The notes under the pieces: model-generated
What the model was told of the DNA's origin: nothing
What the model saw: the letters and a program-made list of their open reading frames with translations, nothing else
Database searches by the model: none
In this document: positions 9,913 to 22,199 of the stretch, piece by piece
Numbering within the stretch: the first letter of the stretch is position 1
Layout of the letters: each line of letters begins with the position of its first letter
Translations under genes and position numbers: made by a program
Assembly (NCBI GenBank): GCA_051294375.1
Contig: JBJCIZ010000040.1
Span: forward strand, 100,785 to 164,784
Length of the DNA: 64,000 nucleotides
DNA from: Paraspadella gotoi
Lineage: Eukaryota; Chaetognatha
Direction of reading: 5' to 3'

Positions 9913-11961
9913 CCTTGTATTGGGATAATAGTAAACGGTGACCTCTTCTTCTGATAGTACTGATTCAGGGCCAATATCCCTAGAGTTTGAAAGGAAGTTT
10001 CTAGCAGAACTAATTGGGGACTAGTTGAAGTGGTAGACCCACGAGGAGCCCTGGGTTGTAATCGTCATCAAATTTTTTTGTTGGTTTTTCTTTTAAAGGT
10101 GGCAGGATTTTTGAAGAATCGAGACAGTGAGGTCATAGGGGATAGGTGACCTCATAGACGGATCGGAGGATTCATCTGGGAACCACTGTTGGAGGACTGA
10201 AGAGAGATAGTTTCTGGATCATCGGGTGAAGAATTCTGATTCACAATGCATGTTGTAGGCGCTTGGTTTCGCCTCTGTTCTTGTTTCAAACACATCAGGG
10301 CTAGTCAATCCAAGGCTTCCTCCTTCTTCCGGCAGTAATGGAGTGCTGGGCTTTCAGCTTTGCTGTAGGGTGTGGCTTTGCCCTTAGTGTGCCCAAATAA
10401 TGAACTATCTTTGGATTGGTCGGTCGAGAGGATTTTTCTTCCACATCTCATCAGTATCATCTGGGTTGAGATGCTGCGGAGGTAGAGGGTTGAGGATCAG
10501 CTTCTGCTTGATCTTCTCTCTTCCAGTTGGATTGTGACATGGATAGAGCTGTGTTTATGAGGTACAGGATTCGCAGGCTCGTCGGCGTGGGATCAGGAGG
10601 GCCGAGGGTTCATTAGTATTGTTTATGATTGCGAATATTTCTAATGCCATTTTTTGTTTTAGTTTCCCTTGGTTGGTATTGGCTTTCTCATAACTCTTTG
10701 GTCTGTTGCATTAACTTTTTAAGGTGTTTGAAGTTTCGGCGGCGTTTGCTTCCATCTCTACCTCGCACCAATATGTTGTTCCAGATCTCCTTTGGAACTT
10801 GGAGCGTTTGTTATTCTTGAGGGAACTGACCATTTTGGGTCTAGCTTTTCTCTAAGGCCATTGGAACTCTTTTCGTATACCAGATCGCCTTCTGAAGAGG
10901 GTATGTTTGGATTTCCTGTTGTAAGTTTCTCTTCAGTGCTCTTTTCTTTCTGTGCGTATTCTTGCTTCATCATGATCATTTTTACTGGTTTTGCACTTTA
11001 TCTATATAATCTTGCAAAGTGCGTTTTTCTTCTATCAATTTCCACTCCGGTGAAGCTGGGAGAGGAGGGCTCGCGGCTAAAGAACAGCAGGTATGGTCAT
11101 ATTAGTACGTGCAAACGGAGTGTGTTGTACGACCATTCAAACAATAGGAAGGTGATCAATCCAGACTTCCCATATTGGAGTAGTCTTTTGGTTAGGTTTT
11201 AATTATTGTTCGGTCTGTCTTTCCACGTTGCTTGTGTCTGGGACGGTAGCTACACTTGTTCTCTTCTTCGTGCAATAATTTGGCAAACTGCTTTGACAAC
11301 GTCAGCGATGAATTCGCCACATTATCGGAAGTTAACAACTTTGAGGGCAGCGAAGCAAACTAGGTTTTCAACGCTTTGGCAATACCTGTCGCGTTTTTGT
11401 TCCTAGTTTATAAGTTTCACATAACTGAGAAAAACGTCCTTGAAGACAAGACATACTTCATGTCGCCTGGGGCTGTGGGTAGCTTTAGCAGATCGCATAT
11501 AACATGGTCAAAACACATTTTTGGCAACGATTGATTGTAATGTGTTTTGTTCTTTGGGGTTTGTTCATTGACCTGGTCGCATATCTTGCTATTTTGAGAT
11601 GTTTGCAAAATCTTTGCCTACCCTGGCCAGATAGCGTAACGTCTTACTTTCTCCACATCTTTTTGATTGATGATGGCCGGAAAACACTGAGCGTGGAAAT
11701 CGTTCAGAACGTCATTTACAAGTAATCGGGATTACTGTGTAAAATGGCAGGGCTTCAGTTATGGAATTTTTTTCCTACCGAGCGTTCCATCTTCATAATT
11801 CGTCATTGTTCTTGTTCTTCTCTCAACTTCTGAGTTTCGCTTTCATTTGCATTGAAGTTTACTGGCGTTGGTTTGTCGAGATCATCTATGCCTAAGAGAC
11901 TGAATCATCTTCGAAGGGGTGGATTGATTCGGGAGGGTCGTGGGATAATGCATAATCTTGG
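9913..11961 (-). pseudogene. Ty3/Gypsy-type pol remnant: integrase
   Basis: Minus-strand translation, with frame changes, shows an integrase. Near 11,600 there is a C..C zinc-finger-like stretch. At 11,530-11,460 the core start reads FDHVICDLLKLP, with the first catalytic Asp in CDLL. Near 11,330-11,290 TSDN (second Asp) is followed by GEFIADVVKAVCQ. At 10,960-10,780 a GDLVYE...PKWSVP stretch resembles the C-terminal chromatin-binding part of Gypsy integrases. Integrase joins element cDNA to host DNA. Several frameshifts break it, and some may be sequence error because the block is indel-rich. A run of 25 N interrupts its upstream side at 11,962. No reverse transcriptase is visible in the window. 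Confidence 0.7.
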
Positions 11962-11986
11962 NNNNNNNNNNNNNNNNNNNNNNNNN
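11962..11986. other. Assembly gap (25 N)
   Basis: There are exactly 25 unknown bases. Gaps of the same length occur at 13,457, 21,918 and 39,091, which points to a fixed-size placeholder written by an assembly or gap-filling program. Confidence 0.95.
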
Positions 11987-12345
11987 GAGAAAATAATTAC
12001 ATTTAACAATGTACAACAGAGTGAAAAATGGAAAAACTTAATACTCAACTAGTAATAACAAAAGAAATTAATATATTAGTTAATCATTAAGAATGAAATG
12101 TGAAAGGGAAAATAAGTTGTTAGGGATAGATAAGTAAAGATGTTAGTGAAAGTAAGATAAGGAAAGAGCTCAAAAAAGAGCTGGCCCCCCCGGCCTGGCA
12201 AATGTGGGACGTGAGCGATGTGATCGGGTTATAGGCTTGTCATAGACTGGGAGGGTATTCTAGTAGGCTGGGGTATGAGTACCAAGGCTGTTCTAATGTC
12301 CCTCTGGCCTGATAAGCCTGCTGACGGCGCTCCTCTTGCCTGACG
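11987..12345. mobile_element. Fragment of the hammerhead-bearing element
   Basis: This matches the interior of the element at 2,585-3,545 in the same orientation, from the AT-rich part to the GC-richer part. It ends in a 360-base gap. No hammerhead remains in the visible piece. Confidence 0.7.
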
Positions 12346-12705
12346 NNNNNNNNNNNNNNNNNNNNNNNNNNNNNNNNNNNNNNNNNNNNNNNNNNNNNNN
12401 NNNNNNNNNNNNNNNNNNNNNNNNNNNNNNNNNNNNNNNNNNNNNNNNNNNNNNNNNNNNNNNNNNNNNNNNNNNNNNNNNNNNNNNNNNNNNNNNNNNN
12501 NNNNNNNNNNNNNNNNNNNNNNNNNNNNNNNNNNNNNNNNNNNNNNNNNNNNNNNNNNNNNNNNNNNNNNNNNNNNNNNNNNNNNNNNNNNNNNNNNNNN
12601 NNNNNNNNNNNNNNNNNNNNNNNNNNNNNNNNNNNNNNNNNNNNNNNNNNNNNNNNNNNNNNNNNNNNNNNNNNNNNNNNNNNNNNNNNNNNNNNNNNNN
12701 NNNNN
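12346..12705. other. Assembly gap (360 N)
   Basis: Unknown bases lie inside a hammerhead element copy. By comparison with 3,245-3,510 the missing part should hold the element's right end including its hammerhead. Confidence 0.95.
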
Positions 12706-12817
12706 ATAAAATCGTTGTTGCCTATTAAAACTGTTTTTTCCTAAAAGTAAAAAAATCTTAAAAGAATAGGATCGAGCCTACCTTCAATGATAAGCAAATA
12801 TTGATGCGGGTGGCTGT

Positions 12818-13450
12818 GGTATTCCTCCCACACGGGATTCCTCCCAACTGTATTCCTCTCACATGGGATTCCTCCTACGCGGGATTCCTCCCCATGGGAT
12901 TTCTCCCACTCGAGATTCCTCCCACACGGGATTCCTCCCCGCGAGATACCTCCCACATGGAATTCCTCCCCAAAGAATTCCTCCCACATGGGATTCCTCC
13001 CATACGGATTTCTCCCTATGGAATTCCTCCCACGCGGGATTCCTCCCACGCAGGATTCCTCCCCATGGAATTCCTCTCGCACGGGATTCCTCCCCATGGA
13101 ATTCCTCCCACGTGGGATTCCTCCCACACGGGATTCCTCCCAAACGGGATTCCTCCCAGGCGGGATTCCTCCCACACGGGATTCCTCCCACACGGGATTC
13201 CTCCCCTTAAATTATGATTAACTTTCTTGTTGCATGTTCTTGTTGCAAGGAAAAAAATCAACTTTAGATTCATTAAAATAAAATTTTTGTTTTTTCTATT
13301 GGACAAAGTGGGAAAAATCCTGCGTGGGAGGAATCCCGTTTGAGAGGAATCCCGCATGGGAGAAATCCCATGTGGGAGGAATCCTGTGTGGGAGGAATCC
13401 CATGTGGGAAAATCCTGTGTGGGAAGAATCCCACGTAGGAGGAATCCCGA
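12818..13450. repeat. Minisatellite module copy 2 (arm a, core, truncated arm b)
   Basis: Arm a is at 12,818-13,206, the core at 13,207-13,312, and a short arm b at 13,313-13,450 runs into ccgatgataa and then 25 N. That last piece is the start of the GATGATAACC minisatellite, which shows the normal neighbour of arm b. Confidence 0.85.
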
Positions 13451-13489
13451 TGATAANNNNNNNNNNNNNNNNNNNNNNNNNCTTTCACT

Positions 13490-13797
13490 CATACACGCAT
13501 TTGTTTGTTTTATTTATGAATGAATGATTCATTGCGTCAATGAATGACTATCATCGCTCAATGAATGACTATCACGTTCAATGAATATTATCTCACACTC
13601 AATGAATGACTATTCATTGCATCAAATCATTTGGCTGTATTATTACATCAATCATTTGGTTATCATCACACACGATCATTTGATTATCATCGCACATCAA
13701 TTTTGCGTAATCATCACATCAATATTTGGTTATCATCGCATTTAAAATATTTGGTTATCATCGCATCAATCCTTGTTATCATCGCATCAATGGTTTC
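13490..13797. repeat. ATCATCGCATCAAT-type minisatellite
   Basis: Imperfect tandem copies of a motif around ATTTGGTTATCATCGCATCA, mixed with TCAATGAATGACTATC. Related tracts are at 22,990-23,262, 26,390-26,780 and, inverted, 53,640-53,790. In three of the four tracts it lies between a CT-rich tract with TTTATTTATGA and either a 16-bp array or a Penelope-like fragment, which marks it as part of a larger repeated unit. Confidence 0.75.
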
Positions 13798-14642
13798 ATT
13801 GGGATTCCTCCCACACGGGATTCCTCCCAACAGAATTCTCCCGCGGGATTCCTCCCACACTGGTTTCCTCCAACACGGGATTCCTCCCCAAGGATTCCAC
13901 CCAAAGGAATTCCTCCCACACGGATTCCTCCCACAACGGGGTTCCTCCCACAGATTCCTCCCCATGGAATTCTCCACACAGGATTCCTCCCACTTGAGAT
14001 TCCTCCCACACAGGATTCCTCCCACATGGATTCCTCCTACGTGGGATTCTTCCCACACAGGATTTTCCCACATGGGATCCTCCCACACAGATTCCTCCCA
14101 CATGGGATTTCTCCCATGCGGATTCCTCTCAAACGGGATTCCTCCCACGCAGGATTTTTCCCACTTTGTCCAATAGAAAAAACAAAAATTTTATTTAATG
14201 AATCTAAAGTTGATTTTTTTCCTTGCAACAAGAACATGCAACAAGAAATTAATCATAAATTTAAGGGGAAATCCCGTGTGGGAGGAATCCCGTGTGGGAG
14301 GAATCCCGCCTGGGAGGAATCCCGTTTGGGAGGAATCCCGTGTGGGAGGAATCCCACGTGGAGGAATTCCATGGGAGGATCCGTGCGAGAGGAATTCCAT
14401 GGGGAGGAATCCTGCGTGGGAGGAATCCCGCGTGGAGGAATTCCATAGGGAGAAATCCGTATGGGAGGAATCCATGTGGGAGGAATTCTTTGGGAGGAAT
14501 TCCATGTGGGAGGTATCTCGCGGGAGGAATCCCGTGTGGGAGGAATCTCGAGTGGGAGAAATCCCATGGGAGGAATCCCGCGTAGGAGGAATCCCATGTG
14601 AGAGGAATACAGTTGGAGGAATCCCGTGTGGGAGGAATACCA
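13798..14642. repeat. Minisatellite module copy 3 (arm b, core, arm a)
   Basis: Inverted version of the module at 3,605-4,432: arm b reads ATTCCTCCCACAC on the plus strand at 13,798-14,165, the core is at 14,166-14,267, and arm a in reverse at 14,268-14,642. Open frames up to 240 codons on both strands come from the 48-bp triple period and are not genes. Confidence 0.85.
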
Positions 14643-14759
14643 CAGCCACCGCATCAATATTTGCTTATCATTGAAGGTAGGCTCGATCCTATTCTTTTAA
14701 GATTTTTTACTTTTAGGAAAAAACAGTTTTAATAGGCAACAACGATTTTATTATTGTAG

Positions 14760-14803
14760 ATCGGACAAGTTTTGACTCTGTCTTAAGAGTCTTCATCAGC
14801 GAT
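14760..14803 (-). ncRNA. Hammerhead variant, damaged GAAA box
   Basis: The minus strand carries CTGATGA, an extended stem II with CTCTTAAGACAG, AAAAC instead of GAAAC, and TTGTC-CGAT. It has the same G12-to-A change as the copy at 3,453, in the same array-facing terminus. Confidence 0.6.
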
Positions 14804-15502
14804 TTTAATAATCAACAATTTTCTCTCTCTCAGCAAGCGATGGACGCCCGATGCCTTTCCCGATCCTGCAGCAACTTGATGCAACTCTCCTCGCACCAAG
14901 TGTTGCCCAAAACGACGGCTGAAGGAAGAGGAGAGAGAATCTGTATCCCCTGCATCTAAGCAGGCCAGAACAGATAATCACCCGCCTCATCGTCAGGCAA
15001 GAGGAGCGCCGTCAGCAGGCTTATCAGGCCAGAGGGACATTAGAACAGCCTTGGTACTCATACCCCGCCTACTAGAATACCCTCCCAGTCTATGACAAGC
15101 CTATAACCCGATCACATCGCTCACGTCCCACATTTGCCAGGCCGGGGGGCCAGCTCTTTTTTGAGCTCTTTCCTTATCTTACTTTCACTAACATCTTTAC
15201 TTATCTATCCCTACAACTTATTTTCCCTTTCACATTTCATTCTTAATGATTAACTAATATATTAATTTCTTTGTTATTACTAGTTGAGTATTAAGTTTTT
15301 CCATTTTTCACTCTGTTGTACATTGTTAAATGTAATTATTTCTCTAGCTCTTTTGCTTCTCTCTCTCTCCTCTCTGAATTTTTTCACCTTTCAAGTTTCA
15401 ACCAATCTTATCTTCTTCCATGTCCTTATCTTCACACTGTCCTCACATCTGACCAGTGGTTAGGTTAGTGACCACTGTCTCTTTCTAAATTCTTTGTTGA
15501 AT

Positions 15503-15533
<31 letters not shown>

Positions 15534-15579
15534 ATCTCCAAAACTAATATTAAAAGAGAGAAAATTGTTGATTATTAAA

Positions 15580-15621
15580 ATCGCTGATGAAGACTGAGAC
15601 AGAGTCGAAACTTGTCCGATC
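15580..15621 (+). ncRNA. Hammerhead ribozyme, core intact
   Basis: The plus strand has ATCG-CTGATGA (15,584-15,590), a stem-II GACT/AGTC pair, GAAA (15,607-15,610), a tiny stem III, cleavage triplet GTC (15,614-15,616) and CGAT closing stem I. Downstream is ACAATAATAAAATCGTTG, a block that follows the other hammerheads too. This is the array-distal terminus, where the core is kept. Confidence 0.75.
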
Positions 15622-15669
15622 TACAATAATAAAATCGTTGTTGCCTATTAAAAACTGTTTTTTCCTAAA

Positions 15670-16145
15670 TCCTAAACAACGAAAAGAAAGAATCATAACA
15701 ATGATTTTTTTTAACAAATTTTAAACCTTTAATTTTAAGTACAATATGGCGGTATCATAAAACCGACTAATTCTTATGGAGGGCATATTTTTTAAAGTGT
15801 TTGACCATCGCATCCACCAAAAGTAAATCGTATCAGAGACTTGGGCAAAATGAAATCGCCGAATCCTGATTGGTCAAGGATGGAACCGGAATCGACCAAT
15901 CAGCTTGCAGGATCAGCGGAACTGTAAATATTACCAATGTCGTCGATCCTCTTTCTTAGCTATAAATAAACCTCACTCTTTTAGTTTCAGTAGAACTGAA
16001 AAAGACTCCTGCGTGTGTCTCATCGTCACCTTTATTCTCAGAATAAAATCTCAACCTGTTTTTTTCTTAAATGTGGTGGCAGCAGTGTGATTCAAACCCA
16101 TGTCTCCTTAAATATTACCATAGGAGGTCTTGGGTTTGGATCCTG
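15670..16145 (+). mobile_element. LTR with promoter motifs and tRNA-Leu primer-binding site
   Basis: The inverted motif GATTGGTC/GACCAATC (CCAAT boxes) is at about 15,867-15,900. A TATA-like TATAAATAAA is at 15,961, and a GAATAAAATC poly(A)-like signal at about 16,040. TGGTGGCAGCAGTGTGATTC starts at 16,074, complementary to a tRNA-Leu 3' end through the T-arm. This is the clean plus-strand copy of the unit at 2,158-2,560. Where the LTR begins relative to the hammerhead element is not resolved. Confidence 0.5.
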
Positions 16146-17480
16146 CAAACAGCATTAGAGACAGTCATGTAAAAATTAGTTTTAAAATAGCAGCAACTGC
16201 AAGGTAGAGACTTCAGTCTTTTTTCAAAATATTATACATTACTGCGTTACTAGTGAACAAGATTGATTTAAAATGATAAGAATATACTACTAAAATTTAA
16301 AATGAAAATTTTTAAAATTTTAAGACCAGTCTTAATTTGTTGCAAAATGTTGATAAATGACAGCATAATTATTTTTTAAAAAAATACTTTCTTAAAGTTT
16401 AAAGTTTTTTTTCCTCAGTAATATTTTTTTTCAGGTTGAAAGAGCTTCCATATTGGAACAATGGAAAGGGTTGGGGAAAATTCAAGCAAAATCGTATAAG
16501 TTTCCATTGAAATAAAGGAATGTTTTTTGTCTTCTTACCTGATAAAATTCAAAACTGTTTTGATAATCAATTACAAGTGATATTTCTTACTGATTCACGT
16601 ATTATGATTTTCTGATCTGAAGTAAAAAAATAAAATTATAATTTAATTGTTTTTATCCATTTTGTTTTAATTTATATCTATTGATACTGCAGCAAGCTTT
16701 ACTTTAAACTGTACTTTGTAACTAATCTGTCTGCTATGGAGAAACAAGTTAAAAACTAGATGTACTTTTGAAGAAATTAGAAAAATATGGCATCTTAAGG
16801 GTGATTTTCTTTTTGTCACCATAAGAAAATGCACAATTTTGACTAAAATTTCTCCTGTTTTTTTAAATTCTCTGCTAACTTAAGAACTGTCAGGATAGAA
16901 GCTCCCCCTACCGCCAGAGCCCTTTCACTCCCCATCTCAGCGTCTCCTGCTCCCTCGTCATTCCCTCCTCCTCATTCTTGAATCTCGGAGGGTCTTGGAA
17001 ATCGGCATCACAACTTCTCATCTCTCAGTCTCGGGATCCAAAAAACCTTCCTTCTTCCCTTTACTCCCTTTATGTATTCTTTTTGCCTTCTTACATCTAC
17101 TTACCTTTTTACTATTATATTATTTATCCTACTCATCTCTTTTACCTCACGAGAGCAGATATAAAGACTGACCATAAATAGATACATACCTTCAGAGACT
17201 ATATAAGATTTGTAGAGTTGTTACTGAGTGAAGCAGAACAGATTGTACAATGGTAAAATTTTATGACATAGAAACTTAATAAATAATATAGTCCTTAATG
17301 TTGTTAAATAGTGTCAGATCTATATTCATAAGGTAAAGTAAAAATTTTATTCCAAAAATTACTGCAATTGTAAAAAATTATTGCCACTAATCTGCTTCAC
17401 ATTTGCTTTTAAAATCTGGTTCGGCTTAACAATCTTTAGAAATTTTAGGGTAATATTTATTGAATAAACCATCTACTGAA

Positions 17481-19560
17481 GAATTTCTTTATACTGAATT
17501 GAATCCTTAAGTATTCAAATCAACTGCGCGGAATAAATAAGAATGATGATTAATCAACCATATTTATTTATTTCATTTTTGCACTATCTTCGTAGACAAT
17601 TGGCAACATTTTTTTACTTAGATAGTTTATTGTTAAAAAAATTAGGGACACGAATCCTTAATCTGTTTTATACGCTATATTCCAATAATTTATGCGGATA
17701 CATTATAATTAATCTGACGATGAAAATGAGCGCGCGCTCAGCAGGTTTCTCGTACATACGGAATGATTGATGGAGCGATCGATAAGGCTGATGCCTGAAT
17801 TGATTCATGATTTACGGTTCTGTTGACGGGTATCGGATGTAACAACCTGGTCTTCAGTTTGCTCAAGCGATAACTGATTTACGATTCTTCTATACTTCCG
17901 TTATTCGTTTGGCGTAGTACTTGATCTTATCAGAAGAAAATTTGGCAACAAACGATTTCTCTTCCCATTTCAGTCTCTTTGAGATAACGGTTATAAGGGC
18001 TAGTTTACTAATGTTTGAAAAATAATTAGAGCTGATCAAAGAAGAGTCAAAACTTTAGCTAATTTTCATACTCGCAATAATCATTGTATGATGCACTAGA
18101 TAAGTAAAATCAACTTATATTGCTAGATAGATAAAACCCTACTTTTAAAACTATAATAACTTTAAAACAATGCGTTGCTATCGAAAGTAGAGCTACAGAG
18201 GCTATAGGCAAAATTCCAGTAAGCGTGCTCAATCCGCAAGATTTGACGATCCGTTAGCAATGTGCTCAGAGCGACGTAACAAAGAAAATCTAATTGAGCA
18301 AGATAGTTCTCCATGCTATCAATGAAATCGGTGTAAATGTACTTTTAGAGTTAAATTAAGAATTCGGTACTGGATCTGCAAAGTATAGGATTAAATAACT
18401 GATCTGAAATAGGTCCGTCTGATTCGGCTGAAAGATTACTTGAGTCTTCTCTTAACGATTATCCTGTGTTTTTCGATTTAATCAAATAGAACTTTCGGAA
18501 CGGGTTGCTGGCCAGACGGAAGGGATTCATGAATATAATTACTTCGACGCCAGAGGTCCTGCAATTCTAGAGGGATCAAATTACTATCCATAGAAAAGAA
18601 GATTTGCATTAACTTGTTAATTCGTGAAACTTTGGCATGTATTCAATCTCTATAGCAATCACTTTCCAACATAATAATAGTTATATTCAGACGTTTGTCA
18701 CTCTTTTGTTTTTTTTTTTATTTTTTTCAGATTTACATGCTATCGCAAACTAACGAGCTCTTTCAACATTCATTCGGAGTTAAATAAGGTTACGACTTAA
18801 GTTTTACAATGTCAATTTTTTTAATAACGAAATGCTTGCTGGAAGTGTAACAGAATTGTATTTTGCTTGGAAATTGAACTGGTGGAAAAACTATATAGCA
18901 TAAAGCGGCATGAGCTGTTGTCATTAATCGATGGAGTCTTAATGGCACATTGAGGGGTTATAAAGTACCATCAGATCGACATCTGAATTTAATTTTCAAT
19001 TATTTCTTGCTATAATAACCAATATTGAAGACATCTCAATAAGCGTTTATAACTCTTCTGACAAAACGTTATTACTTAATTGATTCACGTAATCTAATGG
19101 AAGATCTTGAGTTTTAGAGTGTTAGTCGAACATTATCAATGCAGGCTAACAGCGTGCTGCTTACATCTTCGACAAGAAAATTAAAATCTGCGGTTTAAAA
19201 TGCTTTACCTGTTGATAAATTAAGCTTACGTACAAATAGAAAACCTCTTAGCTAACATAATCAAATTAGAGTTTTTCTGAACGATAAGGGCACCAATACA
19301 CTTTCATTTGACAAATAATAAATGTGTACAAGCTTATCATTTTAAAGGTTAAAATTCAGGACTGTCAGTTAAAACCCTTTTTTTTTGTAATAAGGTATTT
19401 GAGCTCCGAGAGACTATAAAATAAAGTTCCTATTAAAATAGCTAGATAAGACTAAAATAATTCCGGAAATTAAATTATGATTCATATAAAATTGAACGCG
19501 ATTAGTTACAAGCTAAGATATGAATGTAGTAATTATTAGCTATATTTACATATCTCCCTG
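17481..19560. other. Degraded second copy of 7.3-9.9 kb, no gene seen
   Basis: Patchy similarity to 7,300-9,900 (for example AACAAACG/TTCTCTTCCCAT near 17,950 and the T tract near 18,705-18,730). Divergence is high and indels are many. The sequence shows no supported gene. Confidence 0.4.
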
Positions 19561-20735
19561 TTATTTGGGAGTACTAGTAAACGGGTTGACCTCTTCTTCT
19601 GATAGTACTGATTCAGGGCATTCCCTAGTAGAAGTTTCTAGCAGAACAATTGGGGACTCGTTGAAGTGGTAGACCACGAGGAGCCTGGGATTGCTATTAT
19701 CGTCATCAAATTTTGTTGTTTTCCTTTTAAAGGTGGCAGGATTTTTGAAAGGACAATCGGAGACAGTGAGGTCATCGGGGATAGGTGACCTCATAGACGG
19801 ATCGGAGGATTCATCTTGGGAACCACTGTTGGAGACTTGAAGAGAGATAGTTTCTGGATCATCGGGTGAGATTCTGATTCACAAATGCATTTGTAGGCGC
19901 TTGGTTCGCCTCTTGTCTTGTTTCAAACACATCAGGGCTAGGTCAATCCAAGGCTTCCTTCCTTCTTCCGGCAGTAATGGAGTGCTGGGCTTTGGGAGGC
20001 TTTTGCTGTAGTGGCTGTGGCTTTGCCCTTAGATGTGCCCAAAATAATGACACTATCTTTGGATTGGCGGTCGCAGAGGATTTTTCTTCCCATCTCATCA
20101 GATCATCTGGGTTTGAGATGCGCGGAGGTAGAGGGTTGAGGATCAGCTTCTGCTTGATCTTCTCTCTCTCATTGGAGTTGTGACATGGATAGAGCTTGTG
20201 TTTACTGAGGTACCAGATTCGCAGGCTCGTCGCGTGGGGATCAGGAGGACCGAGGGTTCATTAGTATATGTTATGATTGCGAATATTTCTAATTGCCATT
20301 TTGTTTTAGTTTCTCCTTGGTTGTATTGGCTTTCTCATAACTCTTTGTATGTTGCATTAACTTTAAGGTTTGAAGTTTCGCGGCGTTTGCTTCCATCTCT
20401 ACACTCGCACCAATATGTTGTTCCAGAATCTCCTTGGAACTTGGGACGGTTTTGTTATTCTTGAGGAACTGACCATTTGGGTCTAGCTTTTTCTCTAAGG
20501 CCATCTGAGACTCTTTCGTATACCAGATCGCCTTCTTGAAGAGGGGTATGTTGGATTTCCTGTTGTAAGTTTTCTCTCATGTGCTCTTTTCTTCTCTGTG
20601 CGTTATTCTGCTTATCCCATGATCATTTTACTCGTTTTTGCACTTTATCTATATAATCTTGCAAAGTGCGATCTTTATTCTATCAATTCCACTCCGGTGA
20701 AGCTGGGAGAGGAGGCTCGCGGCTAAAGACAGCAG
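19561..20735 (-). pseudogene. Second copy of Ty3/Gypsy integrase C-terminal part
   Basis: Minus-strand match to 9,913-11,075. It contains the ARPKW stretch, a linker rich in Glu/Lys/Gln, and a C-terminal tail ending in STPK and TAA at 19,563. Here the tail keeps a 78-codon open frame (19,794-19,561) that is broken in the first copy, so the true pol terminus can be read from it. Similarity to copy 1 stops abruptly near 20,735, upstream of the catalytic core. Confidence 0.6.
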
Positions 20736-20739
20736 GTTA

Positions 20740-21030
20740 ATGGTAGGAGTTTACGTCGTTCTTAGAATCGAGGAAGACTTTCAATTGGAGATTTTGTTAA
20801 AATCTTGACTACCAAATAATGTCAACGCCCCAGGGAAAAAATTCAGGTAAAAAAATATGTAAAAATACACTCGATTCCGATCCTGTTGCATCTCAAGGGC
20901 TCGCATTTTTTTTATCTCTTGACAAATAACCATTATTTTTGACATCAAAATATCAGATTCAAATGGGGACTGGTCCAATTCTTTATATATAAAATAAAGG
21001 GATTTCTCAATTCATACAATGTCAACGCAT
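20740..21030. other. Unassigned AT-rich stretch
   Basis: It holds two similar half-units, each with ATGTCAACGC and a nearby CCGAT...CTCAAGGGCTC or CTGAAGGGCTC phrase, suggesting a short tandem duplication that continues to about 21,110. No gene is seen. Confidence 0.35.
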
Positions 21031-21910
21031 TTAAGGTATGATTGTCATTTTACAATAAACTTCAAATTCAGGAATCCGATAGTCATATGTCTGAAGGGCT
21101 CTCAAATTTTTCTTTATATGTATGAGTGAAAGAGAGAGAGAAAGAGAGAAAGAGAAAGAAAGAAAGAGAGAGAGAAAGAAATAGAATAAATCGATGAAAA
21201 TCTCGGATGTAAATTTGGGATTATGCATTGAGAAAAAGCGTGGAATAAATGGCGATAATAAAAGTTTTTAAAAGGAGAAAAATAATCAAAATTTTTCAAA
21301 AAACTATCACGCAAGAGACCGTACAGAAATAGAGAGAGACAGAGAGAGAGAGAGACAGAGAGAGACAGAAACAAAAAGAGGAAGAGAGAGAAATTTGGAC
21401 AGCCGCTGGAAGGCAGCTGTACAGTCACTGCAGAGCCTGAACTCGTTTTTAAAGGGTTCAGAAAAGGCAGCAACTGACAAAAATAGGAAGAAAAATTTAT
21501 ATATAATTTTAAAGAAATAAAAGAAAGGAAAAAAATATTACAATTGTTTACAATTGGAAATTGTTACAATTTTTTCCAATCATAGGTTGTAAAAGATTTT
21601 ATTTTTATTTGTATTAAAATTAAGATATTGCTTCTCATTAAAAAGGTCTCTTGATTTCACATGTTTTAATTGATTCAAAGATTTTTTTTATGAATTTCAT
21701 CTTCAATATTATTTACTGCAATATGTAAATTAAGCATTTCTATATACTAATTTGGCATTTCTATATACTAATTTGGCTATTATAATAAGTACTATATTTG
21801 TATATTGCAGTAAATCATAATGAAGTGAAAATTCAAAATTTTATAAAACATCGTAATTCATAATAATTTTTATTTAAATAAAAACGGTAAGTCCCAGCCA
21901 AAACTATAAA
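21030..21910 (+). repeat. GA-rich repeat unit, copy of 53.8-54.5 kb
   Basis: Two GA microsatellites (about 21,125-21,185 and 21,330-21,390) flank a segment shared with 53,800-54,180. Next comes GGACAGCCGCTGGAAGGCAG, then AT-rich sequence with TACTGCAATATG. An inverted copy is at 22,200-22,985. Predicted proteins here are only microsatellite translations. Confidence 0.75.
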
Positions 21911-22199
21911 AGCGTAGNNNNNNNNNNNNNNNNNNNNNNNNNATTGTTTCAGGTAAGCTTCTTTTTCACGCGGCGTCCGTGTCGTCGGTCGTGTCAGCCG
22001 ACTTTTTGTATAAAAAACTAACTCTTTTCTATTAGTTTATTTTGGTTGGACTTATGACCTGCTTTAACTTTTTTAAATAAAAAGTATTGATGATTACATT
22101 GAGTTTTATAAAAGTGGTGCAATCATAGTAAGGGTTAAAAATTTAGATGTGGCTTCTCATTGCATAAATAGCTTTTGAAACTTTTATTTACATTGGATT

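Larger units (their letters stand above)
14650..17480. repeat. Clean direct copy of the 4.44-7.25 kb composite unit
   Basis: In order: hammerhead element 14,715-15,680; LTR with promoter-like motifs and tRNA-Leu primer site, TGGTGGCAGC starting at 16,074; AT-rich spacer; and LTR-like unit 16,888-17,165. It agrees closely with 1-3,580 in reverse and lacks the indel noise of 4,440-7,998, so it is the best template for reading the unit. Confidence 0.85.

Noticed and set aside
13490-14642. CRISPR-like appearance of regular short repeats
   Set aside because: Units are directly adjacent tandem repeats without unique spacers, in an animal-type genome. These are minisatellites.
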